64,000 bases of DNA from Desertibacillus haloalkaliphilus (GTDB lineage: Bacteria; Bacillota; Bacilli; Bacillales; KJ1-10-99), in the NCBI RefSeq assembly GCF_019039105.1, contig NZ_JAHPIV010000004.1, positions 186,001-250,000 of the forward strand, given 5' to 3'. Each line of letters starts with the position of its first letter. Positions within the stretch are counted from its first letter, which is position 1. Positions 44,898 to 55,165 of the stretch are shown here, one piece after another. The position numbers and the translations under genes are program-made. Under the pieces are notes generated by a model. It did not search any database and was not told where the DNA came from. It saw only the letters and a list, made by a program, of their open reading frames with translations.

Positions 44898-44939
44898 CCA
44901 TTCTCCCCCCTCTTATTTCAGCTAAACGAAATTATGCCT

Positions 44940-45476
44940 CTATGCCCGAACGTCCGTATCCACTTCAGCCTCTTCTTTCAAATGATGACGGAGGCGACAA
45001 GCATCTAAAATGATTTGAAGTAGTGAGTAAATAGATCCGAGGAACATCCCAATCGGTATGGACAGTGTAGGAATAAACATTAGCATAGTTCCTGATGCTG
45101 TTCTAACTCCCATTTCAAGTAACGAGATAATCCAAATCGTACTGGCCCAAAAGAGAAAGACAAAAGAAGCAAATAGGAGGATACTAATGAGTAGATTGTT
45201 TATATATTTTAATTTGCCTTTTAGCAGGTCTTTTAATATACTCATTTTTAAATGTTGATTTTGCTTAATGAGCGGACCAATATAGGCGAACACACCGTAA
45301 ATAATCGCATAACGGCATATTTCTTCGATCACCTGAAAGGAAAGTCCTAACATATAACGAAAAAAGACACTAAGAACTGCACCAACAACACTAATGATTA
45401 AACATACCAATGAAATGACTAATAGACTTTTGTCAAGGTATTTCGTCGACCTCTCAATCTTCTCTATATTCTCCAT
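44940..45476 (-). CDS. dctQ: TRAP transporter small permease subunit DctQ
   Basis: This 178-residue membrane protein has four helices and is the small subunit that joins the binding protein to DctM. Motifs such as FFRYMLGLSFQVIEEICRYA near 45 and the C-terminal IPIGMFLGSIYSLLQIIL are characteristic. The start was set at MENIEK, with AAAGGAGGT seven bases upstream. It lies between dctP and dctM. Confidence 0.9.
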   Translation of the reverse strand: MENIEKIERSTKYLDKSLLVISLVCLIISVVGAVLSVFFRYMLGLSFQVIEEICRYAIIYGVFAYIGPLIKQNQHLKMSILKDLLKGKLKYINNLLISILLFASFVFLFWASTIWIISLLEMGVRTASGTMLMFIPTLSIPIGMFLGSIYSLLQIILDACRLRHHLKEEAEVDTDVRA

Positions 45477-45555
45477 CCACATACCTCCTTTATGAGCCAC
45501 TAGTTTAATGAAACTAGTGGTCTAGTGAATTAAACACACGTTGATAAGACTGCTG

Positions 45556-46635
45556 TTATTCATTAATCGTAGAAAGAACATCGATCAAATCCCCTCCACC
45601 TTCAACTTCATTTTCAAACACTTCCCATGCTGATCTTGATACTTCTTTCATCTTGTTAATCTCTTCTTCTGTTGGATAATAGAATTCAACTCCCATTTCA
45701 TTTTCTAACTTTGGTAATGTCTCAGCTAACTCCTCATTAATAGTCTCTAATACATATTGCTCATAATCTTCGCCAACCTGAACTAATATATCTTGTAAGT
45801 CACTTGGCAAAGATTCAAACGTATCTTGCGAGATTAACACGGGTGTTACAGAATTAAATAATGGAGCAACAATATACGTATCTACTGGGAACTTCACATC
45901 ATATACGTACATTGGTGTTGATAAAGCCCCGTCGACAACGCCTTGTTGTAAGGCAGTGATTGCTTCAGCACCAGCCACTGTAATGCTACTAGCACCAAGA
46001 GCTTCAACCGTTTCTGGGGTAATGATCCCTCCAGGTGTCCTTACTCTTAAACCTTCAACACTATCAATATCATTTATCGAATGATTATTCGTAAATAACG
46101 AACCAAAGGTATCAATATAAGCAAATCCTAATACTTTTACCCCTTTATCTTCCATCCTATCTGCAATTTTTCGGCCACCATCTTCATGTTGATTGAAAGC
46201 TGTTCTGTTCTCTAAAAAGACAGATGGGTCGTCGACTTCGTAGTCAAATAAAAATGGAAGTTCAAAAAAGTTCCATATTGGATCAAAACTAGTAAGAATA
46301 GGAGAGGTAGAGTGCACCATATCAATTTGTCCTTGCACTAAAGCAGGTACTTCTTCGGTTGCTGGCATTAACTGTCCATTTGGATAAATATCAATGGAAA
46401 GCCTACCTTCGCTTCTCTCTTGCACTTGCTCATCAAACCACTCCATAAATGTATGCATATAATGGGTCGAAGAAAATCCGTGAGCTAATCTAAGGACATA
46501 TTCTTCAGAATCCTCAGAAGAACTCGCACCATCATTCGTTTCAGCAACCGAACCACTTGAATCACTACACGCGATTAAAAATATAAGCGCTATCAAGGCT
46601 AGAAAAAGGCCAAAATCTACTTTTTTCAATCTCAT
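45556..46635 (-). CDS. dctP: TRAP transporter solute-binding lipoprotein DctP (copy 1)
   Basis: The 359-residue protein begins with a lipoprotein signal ending in LIAC, so it is tethered outside the Gram-positive membrane. The DctP domain covers about residues 40-345, including RLAHGFSSTHYMHTFMEWF and the conserved ligand-binding Arg in LRVRTPGGI near 180. It lies directly before dctQ and dctM and probably feeds that permease. The start was moved to MRLKKV, with AAAGGAGG upstream. It is about half identical by eye to copies 2 and 3 in this window. Confidence 0.92.
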   Translation of the reverse strand: MRLKKVDFGLFLALIALIFLIACSDSSGSVAETNDGASSSEDSEEYVLRLAHGFSSTHYMHTFMEWFDEQVQERSEGRLSIDIYPNGQLMPATEEVPALVQGQIDMVHSTSPILTSFDPIWNFFELPFLFDYEVDDPSVFLENRTAFNQHEDGGRKIADRMEDKGVKVLGFAYIDTFGSLFTNNHSINDIDSVEGLRVRTPGGIITPETVEALGASSITVAGAEAITALQQGVVDGALSTPMYVYDVKFPVDTYIVAPLFNSVTPVLISQDTFESLPSDLQDILVQVGEDYEQYVLETINEELAETLPKLENEMGVEFYYPTEEEINKMKEVSRSAWEVFENEVEGGGDLIDVLSTINE

Positions 46636-46697
46636 CTCTTTTCCCTCCTTTTTGTTTAACACTCTTGAACTCTCAAACCTTTAACTATCGGCATTTA

Positions 46698-48284
46698 TTA
46701 ACGTTGAACCTTATATCCTATTCGTTCACGATCCCACGTATCATTCGTAATACCATCTTCACGAAGTTTATACTTTTCAATTCGTTGCGATGTATTTTTC
46801 GGTAACTCATTAACAAATCGTACATAACGTGGAACAGCGAAGTAAGCCATCCGACTTTGACAAAAATCAAGGAGCTCTTTAGGACTTAGCTGTTCTCCTT
46901 TTCGTGATACAACAACGGCAAGTACTTCCTCTTCTGACAACTCTGAAGGGACTCCAATAATGGCTGTTTCAAACACTTTTGGATGCTCATTAATGACACG
47001 TTCAACTTCATAAGATGAGATATTTTCTCCCCTTCGACGAACAACATCTTTCTTTCGATCGATGAAATAAAAATAACCTTCCTCATCCATCTTTCCACGG
47101 TCACCAGTATGAAACCATAAATCTTTCCAAGCTTTCACTGTTGCCTCTGGCATACCGTAATAGCCATCAAATAAAATGTTAGGTTCTTTCGGTCTGACAA
47201 CGATCTCACCAGCTTCACCGGGAGGGCAAGGATAACCATCGTCATCATGAATTTGAACATCATACGTTGAAACGGCTTTACCACATGAGCCCTTCTTAAA
47301 TGTCTCAGCTCGATTGATCATCGCTAAGCCAATTTCTGTCGAACCATAGGCTTCAGTGATTTTGACTTTAAACCTCTCTTGAAATTCATCATAAATTTCA
47401 AGTGGAGCTGGTGCCCCTTGCACCATGCGTACAGGGTTATTGGCGTCATCTGGTCTTTCCGGTTGCTTCATTAAAATGGTTAGAAGAGAACCCATATAAT
47501 TAAATGTCGTGATTTGTTCTCTACGGCATATATCCCAAAATTTCGAAGCTGAAAATCGCTCGTGCATAACTACATCACTATCTGCAAGTAATGCCGGGAG
47601 GATCGTTGCATATCGAGCATTGACATGAAACAGCGGAAAAACTGTGAATAAACGATCATTAGGACTATACTTCATCAGATCACAACATGTAAAAGCTAGA
47701 TTAAAATTCGCTCGATGACTGAGAATCGCTCCCTTTGAAGGTCCAGTCGTTCCGGATGTAAAGAGAATTAGTGACGGATCACTCGGCTTTATTTCAACAT
47801 TTATTTCTTGATCAGAAGCAACTGAAAGTAACTCCTCAAACGAATACCATTTCACTTGATTAGAAGAGCGTTCCTCATGATGACCGACTACTATAATATG
47901 TCGAAGAGAAGATAACTCACCGATAACTTCCTTCACTCGATCAACCCATTGGGCGTCAATAACAATCGCCTGACATTTCGCTTGATTAAGAATGTGTACT
48001 AAGAGGTCACCGCGAAAGGCAACGTTAATGGGTACTTCTATAACACCAACTCTAGCTAAACCTAGCCAAGTCGCTAGAAACTCAGGGCTATTAGGAAGCA
48101 TCACCGCGCAACTATCGCCTTTTTTTAATCCGAGTGATGAGATCACATTTGCGATCTTATTTCCTTGACTGTAAAATTGACCATATGTTAAATCATAATC
48201 TTCAAATCGAATAAACCTTGTATTTGGTTTTAGGTTTGCTCTATATTCCACTACGTTCCCAAATGTTTGTACGCCACTGTACAA
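46698..48284 (-). CDS. acyl-CoA ligase, ANL family (copy 1)
   Basis: The 528-residue AMP-forming ligase activates a carboxylic acid with CoA. It has the P-loop LFTSGTTGPSKGA near 172, the A5-like EAYGSTE near 310, WFHTGDRGKMDE near 405, the hinge DRKKDVVRRRGENIS and the C-terminal catalytic Lys in RIEKYKLREDG. It resembles crotonobetaine/carnitine-CoA ligases and similar enzymes. It starts at TTG after GGAGG. It is paired with a thiolase-fold gene, and the pair is duplicated downstream in this island. Confidence 0.9.
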   Translation of the reverse strand: MYSGVQTFGNVVEYRANLKPNTRFIRFEDYDLTYGQFYSQGNKIANVISSLGLKKGDSCAVMLPNSPEFLATWLGLARVGVIEVPINVAFRGDLLVHILNQAKCQAIVIDAQWVDRVKEVIGELSSLRHIIVVGHHEERSSNQVKWYSFEELLSVASDQEINVEIKPSDPSLILFTSGTTGPSKGAILSHRANFNLAFTCCDLMKYSPNDRLFTVFPLFHVNARYATILPALLADSDVVMHERFSASKFWDICRREQITTFNYMGSLLTILMKQPERPDDANNPVRMVQGAPAPLEIYDEFQERFKVKITEAYGSTEIGLAMINRAETFKKGSCGKAVSTYDVQIHDDDGYPCPPGEAGEIVVRPKEPNILFDGYYGMPEATVKAWKDLWFHTGDRGKMDEEGYFYFIDRKKDVVRRRGENISSYEVERVINEHPKVFETAIIGVPSELSEEEVLAVVVSRKGEQLSPKELLDFCQSRMAYFAVPRYVRFVNELPKNTSQRIEKYKLREDGITNDTWDRERIGYKVQR

Positions 48285-48353
48285 AATCGTCCATCCTCCT
48301 TTTTAAAACAAATATTTGGTTGAATAAGTAAAATATAAAATCTATATCGTCAA

Positions 48354-49523
48354 TCAGTAACGCTCTCTTCCTAGGATAAGTGTCGTATGACTAGACATAA
48401 TTCCACCTTGACCATGGACGAGTGCCGTCTCAGCTTTAGGTACTTGGCGCTTACCAGCCTGATGACGAAGCTGCTTCACCGATTCTGTTAAGGCAAACAT
48501 TGAACCTGGATGTCCTGGATGACAATGAGACAATAATCCACCATGTGTATTTATAGGCAGAGACCCACCAATCTCAATCGCACCACTTTCAGCAAATTCG
48601 CCACCTTCACCCTTTTTGCAAAAACCAAGGTCTTCCAACTCGATAATAACCGTCGGTGTAAAACAATCATATAGTTGTGCAAGGTCAATATCCTCCGGAC
48701 CTAGTCCTGACATTTCGTAGGCACGTCTTCCAGATTCTACTGCTGCAGAAGTGGTGAGACTGTGTGCCTGACTAACATGTTCGTGATGATGACCTTCCCC
48801 AACACCTAACACGTAAATAGGAGTATTAGAGAATTCAGATACTTTATCGGCCGATGTCAGCAAAACAGCAGATCCGCCATCCGACATTAAGGAGCAATCC
48901 AACATATGCAATGGATCAGCGATTCGTTTTGATTGTAAGACATCTTCAATCGTAATTCTCTCACGCATTTGAGCACTAGGATTCAATGATGCATGTTTAC
49001 GAGCGGCAACAGCTACTGCGGCAAATTGTTCTTCTGTGGTCCCATATTGTTCCATATGCGCTTTCGCTAGTAATGCATATAGCGCAGGTACGGTTGGGCC
49101 ATAAGGTGTTTCAAACTGAGAATGTCCAGTCGAAGCAAGTAATGTCATCGCCTGATCACGTGCTAACCCCGTCCGTAAGCTATCAGCCATCGTGATTAAT
49201 ACGTTGTCACAAACACCATTTGAGATCGCAGTTGCTGCATGGTGAAGAGCTGAAAACGTAGTGCTTCCACCGGTGGCCACACTCATACAATAACGAGGTG
49301 TGAGTTGCATATACTCTGCAATCGCTTCTGCATGGTACATGTATGGCTCCGTCATTGAATTACATGTAATAAGACCATCAACTTGATCTGTTGATACCCC
49401 CGCATCATCTAAGCAACGTAGTGCAGCTTCAACGCAAAGCGTTGTCGCACTCTTATCAGGAATAACGCCAACATCGGTGTCTGCAGCGCCAACAATGGCT
49501 ACCTTCCCGCGTAATGACTCCAT
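48354..49523 (-). CDS. SCP-x/Ltp-type thiolase-fold protein without catalytic Cys (copy 1)
   Basis: The 389-residue protein belongs to the thiolase superfamily group of lipid-transfer-protein/SCP-x proteins. The usual nucleophilic Cys region is VATGGSTTFSALHHAA near 84 (Ser/Thr instead of Cys), and the C-terminal catalytic Cys motif is VHGQGGIMSSH. The histidine motif NTHGGLLSHCHPGHPGS near 330 remains, as do conserved LYDCFTP tyrosine and phenylalanine residues. Such proteins can be retro-aldolases rather than thiolases. GGAGG lies upstream of the ATG. It is closely similar to the copy at 52651. Confidence 0.85.
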   Translation of the reverse strand: MESLRGKVAIVGAADTDVGVIPDKSATTLCVEAALRCLDDAGVSTDQVDGLITCNSMTEPYMYHAEAIAEYMQLTPRYCMSVATGGSTTFSALHHAATAISNGVCDNVLITMADSLRTGLARDQAMTLLASTGHSQFETPYGPTVPALYALLAKAHMEQYGTTEEQFAAVAVAARKHASLNPSAQMRERITIEDVLQSKRIADPLHMLDCSLMSDGGSAVLLTSADKVSEFSNTPIYVLGVGEGHHHEHVSQAHSLTTSAAVESGRRAYEMSGLGPEDIDLAQLYDCFTPTVIIELEDLGFCKKGEGGEFAESGAIEIGGSLPINTHGGLLSHCHPGHPGSMFALTESVKQLRHQAGKRQVPKAETALVHGQGGIMSSHTTLILGRERY

Positions 49524-49756
49524 AAAACAACCTCCAATTCTAGGTAATCTTTGATCGTATCATCTGTTTATATGTTCTTTTATTATCGTCCTACTTTTAT
49601 AGACACATTTTGTGAGTCCTTCCTAATGACACGACTATTTGTTTTATAATCTTGCTCTTGATCGTTAAAATAATATTCACTTTATTTATGTCTTTTCTTT
49701 CAAGATATAGGTAGGATTGGAGAGAAGTCATTTGTGCCCCTCTCTAGCGACATACA

Positions 49757-51343
49757 TTAACCACGCACCTTATACCCTTCCTGTTCACGATCCCATGTAT
49801 CTTGGGTAACACCTTCTTTTCTTAACTTATATTTTTCAACCCTTAATGAAGTATTCTTTGGCAATTGCTCCATGTAGCGAATATAACGTGGAATAGCGAA
49901 ATCAGCCATACGTGTCTGACAGAAGTCTAGTAACTCAACCTCATTGAGATTTACCCCATCTTTCAAAGTGATGATAGCCATAACTTCTTCCTCTGATAGT
50001 TCAGATGGGACACCAATCACTGCTGATTCTTTTACCTTTGGGTGCTCATTAATAACTCTCTCGACTTCATAGGAAGAAATATTCTCTCCTTTTCGTCTGA
50101 CCGCGTCTTTTTGTCGATCGAGAAAATAAAAATAGCCATCCTCATCCATACGTCCACGATCACCCGTATGAAACCATAAGTTTTGCCATGCTTCAACGGT
50201 CTTATCAGGCATACCATAATAGCCACTAAACATAATTCCCGGCTCTTTTGGCCGTACAACAATTTCTCCGGCTTTCCCAGGTCGACATGGCTGATCGTTT
50301 TCATCATGAATCTCAACTTCATAGATTGGTACAGGCTTCCCACATGATCCTAACCGAAATGAATCAGCCCGGTTATAAATCGCTGTTCCCAGTTCCGTTG
50401 ATCCATAGACTTCAGAAATCTCCACCTGAAACCGCTTTCTAAAATCATCATAGATCTCGACAGGTGTTGGCGCGCCATATGCCTTCCTTACTGGGTTATT
50501 TGCATCATTAGGTCGCTCTGGCTGCTTCATGAGGATCGTCAGCATCGAGCCCATAAAATTGAAGGACGTAATGTTTTCGGATCGGCAAATTTCCCAGAAC
50601 CTAGATGCGGAAAATTTTTGGTGCATCACAACATCACAATCTGCCATTAAAGCTGTTAGGATCGTAGTATAACGCGCATTAATATGAAACAATGGAAAGA
50701 CTGTATAAAGACGATCTTCAGGTCGGTAGTCCATCAGGTCACAAGCTGTTTTTGCTAGACTAAAATTTGCATTGTGACTAAGAATGACCCCTTTAGAAGG
50801 GCCAGTTGTTCCAGAAGTAAAAAGGATCAACGATGTATCTTGCGGTTGGATTTCAACATCAACCGGTGTATCACTAGCTTCCTCCATAAGTGCTTCATAG
50901 GAATATCCACGGAACCGATCGGCTACTGTTAAACCATCATTTCCAACGACAATGACATGACGCAGATATTGAAGCTCATCAGCCAAAGCGTTAATACGAT
51001 CGGCCCATTGATCGGAAATAACGAGAGCCTTACACTTAGCTTTATTGAGGATGTAAGCTAAAACGTCTCCTCGCAGGGATGTATTTATTGGCACTTCGAT
51101 AACACCGAGCCTGGCAAGACCAAGCCAGCTCGTAAGAAATTCAGAACTGTTGGCAAGCATAACTGCACAACTGTCACCTTTTGAAAGTCCAATCCTAGCT
51201 ATGACATTAGCAAACTTATTACCGTTACTATGATATTCTTGATAGGTTAGGTCCTCATTTTCAAAACGGATAAATCTTTCAGCCGGCTTTTGTTTAGCAC
51301 GATACTCCACAATTTTTCCAAATGTTTTTTCTCCTCTATACAC
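49757..51343 (-). CDS. acyl-CoA ligase, ANL family (copy 2)
   Basis: The 528-residue ligase is a paralogue of the enzyme at 46698 with identical length. Motifs are LFTSGTTGPSKGV near 172, EVYGSTELG, WFHTGDRGRMDE, DRQKDAVRRKGENIS and the C-terminal RVEKYKLRKEG. It starts at GTG after GGAGGG. It lies downstream of the GPx gene and upstream of thiolase copy 1. The two ligases probably act on related acids, or one duplicate has diverged. Confidence 0.9.
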   Translation of the reverse strand: MYRGEKTFGKIVEYRAKQKPAERFIRFENEDLTYQEYHSNGNKFANVIARIGLSKGDSCAVMLANSSEFLTSWLGLARLGVIEVPINTSLRGDVLAYILNKAKCKALVISDQWADRINALADELQYLRHVIVVGNDGLTVADRFRGYSYEALMEEASDTPVDVEIQPQDTSLILFTSGTTGPSKGVILSHNANFSLAKTACDLMDYRPEDRLYTVFPLFHINARYTTILTALMADCDVVMHQKFSASRFWEICRSENITSFNFMGSMLTILMKQPERPNDANNPVRKAYGAPTPVEIYDDFRKRFQVEISEVYGSTELGTAIYNRADSFRLGSCGKPVPIYEVEIHDENDQPCRPGKAGEIVVRPKEPGIMFSGYYGMPDKTVEAWQNLWFHTGDRGRMDEDGYFYFLDRQKDAVRRKGENISSYEVERVINEHPKVKESAVIGVPSELSEEEVMAIITLKDGVNLNEVELLDFCQTRMADFAIPRYIRYMEQLPKNTSLRVEKYKLRKEGVTQDTWDREQEGYKVRG

Positions 51344-51405
51344 TTTGCTCCCTCCTAAAGGGTAAAGAATCTTTTTATCATTGGAAAATGTTCAACACAA
51401 AAATC

Positions 51406-51942
51406 TTACAATAACCTTTCAATATCATGCTCTAACTCTTCTGGAATAACCGTTGGTTCGTAACGTTTCACTACATGACCCGTTTGGTCAACAAGAAACT
51501 TTGTAAAATTCCATCTTATTGCAGAGCCTTCTAAATAGTGTGGATAGTTTTTGACTAAGTGATGATATAACTTACTATTCTTATCTAGCTCTGTCCCATC
51601 AGGTGCTTGTTTCCGTAGATATTGATATAAAGGATGTACCTTTTCCCCATTGACATCAATTTTTTGAAAGAGAGGGAAAGTAACATTATAATTTATTGAA
51701 CAATAGCTGCTAATTTCTTCATTTGTTCCTGGCTCCTGTCCTCCAAATTGGTTACATGGAAATCCTAGCACCGTAAAACCATCTTCTTTGTATTTTTTAT
51801 ATAAATGTTCAATACCTTCATATTGAGGGGTTAAGCCACATTTACTTGCGGTATTTACAATTAACATCACGTTTCCTCTATAGGTACCTAAACTAATTTC
51901 TTCACCATTGGTTAGGTTTGCTTTAATTGAATAAATCGTCAT
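51406..51942 (-). CDS. glutathione peroxidase family protein
   Basis: The 178-residue thiol peroxidase reduces hydroperoxides, in bacteria usually with thioredoxin as donor. The catalytic Cys is Cys35 in TASKCGLTPQYEG, with GFPCNQFGGQEPG (Gln) and IRWNFTKFLVD (Trp) completing the triad. It uses Cys, not Sec, at this site. It lies between the ligase and DUF35 genes. Its presence may reflect oxidative side reactions of the pathway or simple insertion. Confidence 0.93.
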   Translation of the reverse strand: MTIYSIKANLTNGEEISLGTYRGNVMLIVNTASKCGLTPQYEGIEHLYKKYKEDGFTVLGFPCNQFGGQEPGTNEEISSYCSINYNVTFPLFQKIDVNGEKVHPLYQYLRKQAPDGTELDKNSKLYHHLVKNYPHYLEGSAIRWNFTKFLVDQTGHVVKRYEPTVIPEELEHDIERLL

Positions 51943-52167
51943 TTCGCTTCTCCTTTTAAGTTTTTCCGGTCTACAGTTTTTAAGAAGGAAGCATAAAAAT
52001 ACGCTTTACATTGCTAGCCTTTAACTATTTTCAAAGCAAAGGGAACAAAATCGTTCCCTTTTCAAAAGACGGATGAGGCGATCCTATGATCCATTTAATG
52101 TGGTGTAAAACTAGCAATTCATTTGAGATATCAGGTATTTTCTATAACCTTAAATGACTCACTCTTT

Positions 52168-52572
52168 TTATAATAAACGAAACTTCGGAATCGATATCTC
52201 CTCCGTCCAATCATCAAAGACCACTTCAACCTTCATACCAATTTTCACCTTTTCAGGTTCGCATTCTATGACATTACTCATCATCGTTGGCCCTTCATCG
52301 AGTTTAATTAAAGCCAGTACATACGGTACATCAGCTGCATAGGCTTTATTAGGAGCTCGACGAACGATTGTAAAACTAGAGATTTTCCCTGTACCAGAAG
52401 CGTTCACCCACTCTACATTTCTACTCATACAGTCCGTACATAACATTCTCGGGTAAAATTGATATGCACCACAATCCGAACACTGCTGAATCAACAGCTC
52501 ATGATTCTTACAACCTTCCCAGTATCGTTTAGTTTCAAGCGTTGGTTTCGGAAGAGTTCTATCATTGCTCAT
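52168..52572 (-). CDS. DUF35 zinc-ribbon/OB-fold protein
   Basis: The 134-residue protein has an N-terminal zinc ribbon (CSDCGAYQFYPRMLCTDC, about 36-53) and a C-terminal OB fold (SGTGKISSFTIVRR and GMKVEVVFDDW). DUF35 proteins form complexes with SCP-x/Ltp2-type thiolase-fold aldolases or with hydroxymethylglutaryl-CoA synthase-like enzymes. It directly precedes the ligase side and lies next to thiolase copy 2 (78 bp away), so it is the probable partner. AGGAG lies nine bases before the ATG. Confidence 0.92.
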   Translation of the reverse strand: MSNDRTLPKPTLETKRYWEGCKNHELLIQQCSDCGAYQFYPRMLCTDCMSRNVEWVNASGTGKISSFTIVRRAPNKAYAADVPYVLALIKLDEGPTMMSNVIECEPEKVKIGMKVEVVFDDWTEEISIPKFRLL

Positions 52573-52650
52573 ATTATCAACTCCTACTCATTAGATTTAA
52601 CAACTATAAACGATTTCTAGTTGTTAGAGACAAACCTACCTTTAACACTC

Positions 52651-53820
52651 TTACGTTCGCTCTCTACCAAAAATAAGTGTTGCATGAGTTGACATAATCC
52701 CACCTTGACCATGGACTAATGCCAGCTCAGCGTCATTTACTTGGCGCTCTACGGCTTGGTGTCGCAATTGCTGCACCGTTTCCGTAAGAGCAAACATTGA
52801 CCCAGGGTGACCTGGATGACAATGGGATAACAATCCACCATGTGTATTCACCGGGATTTCACCACCGAGATCAATGGCCCCGCTTTCTACAAATGCACCA
52901 CCATCTCCCTTCTCACAAAAGCCTAGATCCTCCAATTGCAAGATGACCATGGAAGTAAACGCATCATAGATTTGAGCAATATCCATATCTTTAGGTTGTA
53001 AACCAGCCATTTCAAATGCACGTCGTCCAGAATCTACGGCTGCAGAAGTTGTTAAGCTCGGTGCTTGCGAAATGTGTTCATGGTGATGGCCTTCTCCAGC
53101 GCCTAATAAGTAGACAGGCTGATGGGGGAAATCCTTTGCTCTCTTTGCAGATGTTAGTAAAATAGCTGATCCACCGTCAGAAACTAACGAACAATCTAAC
53201 AAATGTAATGGGTCAGCAATCATCCGAGAATTAAGAACATCATCTATATTTATACGTTCACGCATTTGCGCCGTCGGATTAAGACATGCATGTTCACGAG
53301 CAGATACGGCTACTTTTGCAAGTTGTTCCGGGGTGGTTCCGTATTTTTTTATATGTGCCTGTGCAATCAGTCCGTAAAAAGCAGGTACGGTTGGTCCATA
53401 AGGGATTTCAAATTCAGGATGACCAGCAGAAGCTTGAAATGTCATGGCTTGATCTCGAGTTAAACCACTCTTTATACTGTCAGCCATCGTGATTAATACC
53501 GTCTCACACATACCCGTCACTATAGCCGACGCTGCATGATGGAGAATAGAAAATGTTGTTCCTCCACCATTAGCGACACTCATGCAATATTTCGGGGAAA
53601 TTTTCAGGTATTCAGCTATTGTTTCAGCATGATACAAAATCGGTTCAACAAACGAATTACAAGTAATGATGCCATCAACCTCATCTTTTGTGACACCTGC
53701 ATCGTTTAAACAACGAAGGGCTGCATCTACACAGAGCTGTGTTGCACTCATATGAGGCACTACCCCGACATCTGAATCTGCTGCCCCGACAATTGCTACT
53801 TTTCCACTTATCGATTCCAT
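52651..53820 (-). CDS. SCP-x/Ltp-type thiolase-fold protein without catalytic Cys (copy 2)
   Basis: The 389-residue protein is a close paralogue of copy 1. The nucleophile region is VANGGGTTFSILHHAA, without Cys, and NTHGGLLSHCHPGHPGS is retained, as is QIYDAF. The C-terminal motif is VHGQGGIMSTH. The start was set at MESISG, with GGAGGGG upstream, giving the same length as copy 1. The adjacent DUF35 gene supports a two-subunit aldolase. Confidence 0.85.
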   Translation of the reverse strand: MESISGKVAIVGAADSDVGVVPHMSATQLCVDAALRCLNDAGVTKDEVDGIITCNSFVEPILYHAETIAEYLKISPKYCMSVANGGGTTFSILHHAASAIVTGMCETVLITMADSIKSGLTRDQAMTFQASAGHPEFEIPYGPTVPAFYGLIAQAHIKKYGTTPEQLAKVAVSAREHACLNPTAQMRERINIDDVLNSRMIADPLHLLDCSLVSDGGSAILLTSAKRAKDFPHQPVYLLGAGEGHHHEHISQAPSLTTSAAVDSGRRAFEMAGLQPKDMDIAQIYDAFTSMVILQLEDLGFCEKGDGGAFVESGAIDLGGEIPVNTHGGLLSHCHPGHPGSMFALTETVQQLRHQAVERQVNDAELALVHGQGGIMSTHATLIFGRERT

Positions 53821-54069
53821 GTTTCTTTCCCCTCCATCCATGTAATCATTTCTATTTCCTAAGGAGAAAAGATCGTTTTACTACCCTCACCTCCTTTGCT
53901 TTTATAATAGAACCCTTATATCTATTTACATTCTAGTAATTATTTGAATGATCGATAAAGTTGGAAGCTCTCAACTAATCTAATCTAACGTTTGTTTGAA
54001 TTTTAATTATACCAGTTAATATTCTGAAATTCAATAATTTTCAGATATTTACAGGCGTAATCAATCCAT

Positions 54070-55140
54070 CTATTCATCAAGTACCTCTAAAAGCTCAGAA
54101 CCTGCTTCAACTTCTTCTTCAAAGACTGCCCTCACTGGTTCTGTTGCTTTTTGCCACTCTTTTATCTCCTCTTCTGTTGGGTAGTAAATGTCAACCCCTT
54201 CATTTTCCAAGGTTGTGTACGCTGTTTTTGTGCGTTCTAATACCGTCTCCATCGCATATTCCTCTAACTCTTGGCCAGTTTGTAAAAGGATCGTTTGAAG
54301 GTCCTCTGGTAATGAATCAAACTTTTCCTGAGAGATGATAACAGGTGTTACTGTATTAAATAAAGGAACTAATGAAAATGACTTAACTGGTAACTTGGCA
54401 TCATCAGCGAAAATAGGCGTCGTTAACAATCCATCAACGATCCCTTGTTGCAGTGCAGTTGTCACCTCAGATGCTGCAATTGTTACACTACTAGCCCCCA
54501 TCGCACTCACAGTTTCTGGACCGATTAACCCACCAGGTGACCGAAGTCTTAACCCTTCAGCACTTTCCGGTCCAGTAACTAAATTATTGGCATCAGTTGT
54601 ATAAACAGATCCAAACATGTCAACAAAACCAAGAGATAGTATCTTTAATCCTCTTTCCTCCATCATTTCAATTATTTTCCTACCGCCAGCTTCATTGTGA
54701 TTAAACTCCATGCGGTTCTCCAAGAATACAGCTGGGTCTTGGGGGTCATATTCAAAGATAAACGGCAATTCATAAAAGTTCCATATTGGATCAAAACTGG
54801 CAAGTACCGGAGAAGCAATGTGAGTCATATCAATTTGACCTTGTAAAATGGAAGGAATTTCTTGATCAGAAGGCATTAACTGGCTATTAGGGTAAATTTC
54901 AAGAGATAACCGACCATCACTTCGTTCCTGAACTTCTTCATCAAACCACTCCATAAACGTATGCATAAATGATGAAGCTGGATAACCATGTGATAGTGTT
55001 AACACATAATTTTCTTGTTCAGAAGAAGTATTTGGCTGAGTGTTCTGTTCTTCTCCGCTTTGGGTAGACCCAGCAGAGTTGCTACAAGCTACTAAAACGA
55101 TACAAAGCAAAAAGAAGATTATGTTATTTAATTTATTCAA
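54070..55140 (-). CDS. TRAP solute-binding lipoprotein DctP (copy 2)
   Basis: The 356-residue binding protein begins at TTG (LNKLNNIIFFLL) after GGGAGGG, with lipobox LVAC. The DctP domain spans about 40-345, including LTLSHGYPASSFMHTFMEWF and LRLRSPGGLIGPET with the ligand Arg. It is about 80 percent identical by eye to the copy that follows it at 55166, and less similar to copy 1. No permease genes accompany it, so it probably shares the DctQM permease at 43629-45476. Confidence 0.9.
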   Translation of the reverse strand: MNKLNNIIFFLLCIVLVACSNSAGSTQSGEEQNTQPNTSSEQENYVLTLSHGYPASSFMHTFMEWFDEEVQERSDGRLSLEIYPNSQLMPSDQEIPSILQGQIDMTHIASPVLASFDPIWNFYELPFIFEYDPQDPAVFLENRMEFNHNEAGGRKIIEMMEERGLKILSLGFVDMFGSVYTTDANNLVTGPESAEGLRLRSPGGLIGPETVSAMGASSVTIAASEVTTALQQGIVDGLLTTPIFADDAKLPVKSFSLVPLFNTVTPVIISQEKFDSLPEDLQTILLQTGQELEEYAMETVLERTKTAYTTLENEGVDIYYPTEEEIKEWQKATEPVRAVFEEEVEAGSELLEVLDE

Positions 55141-55165
55141 AGTATTCCCTCCCATTTTTTATTTA

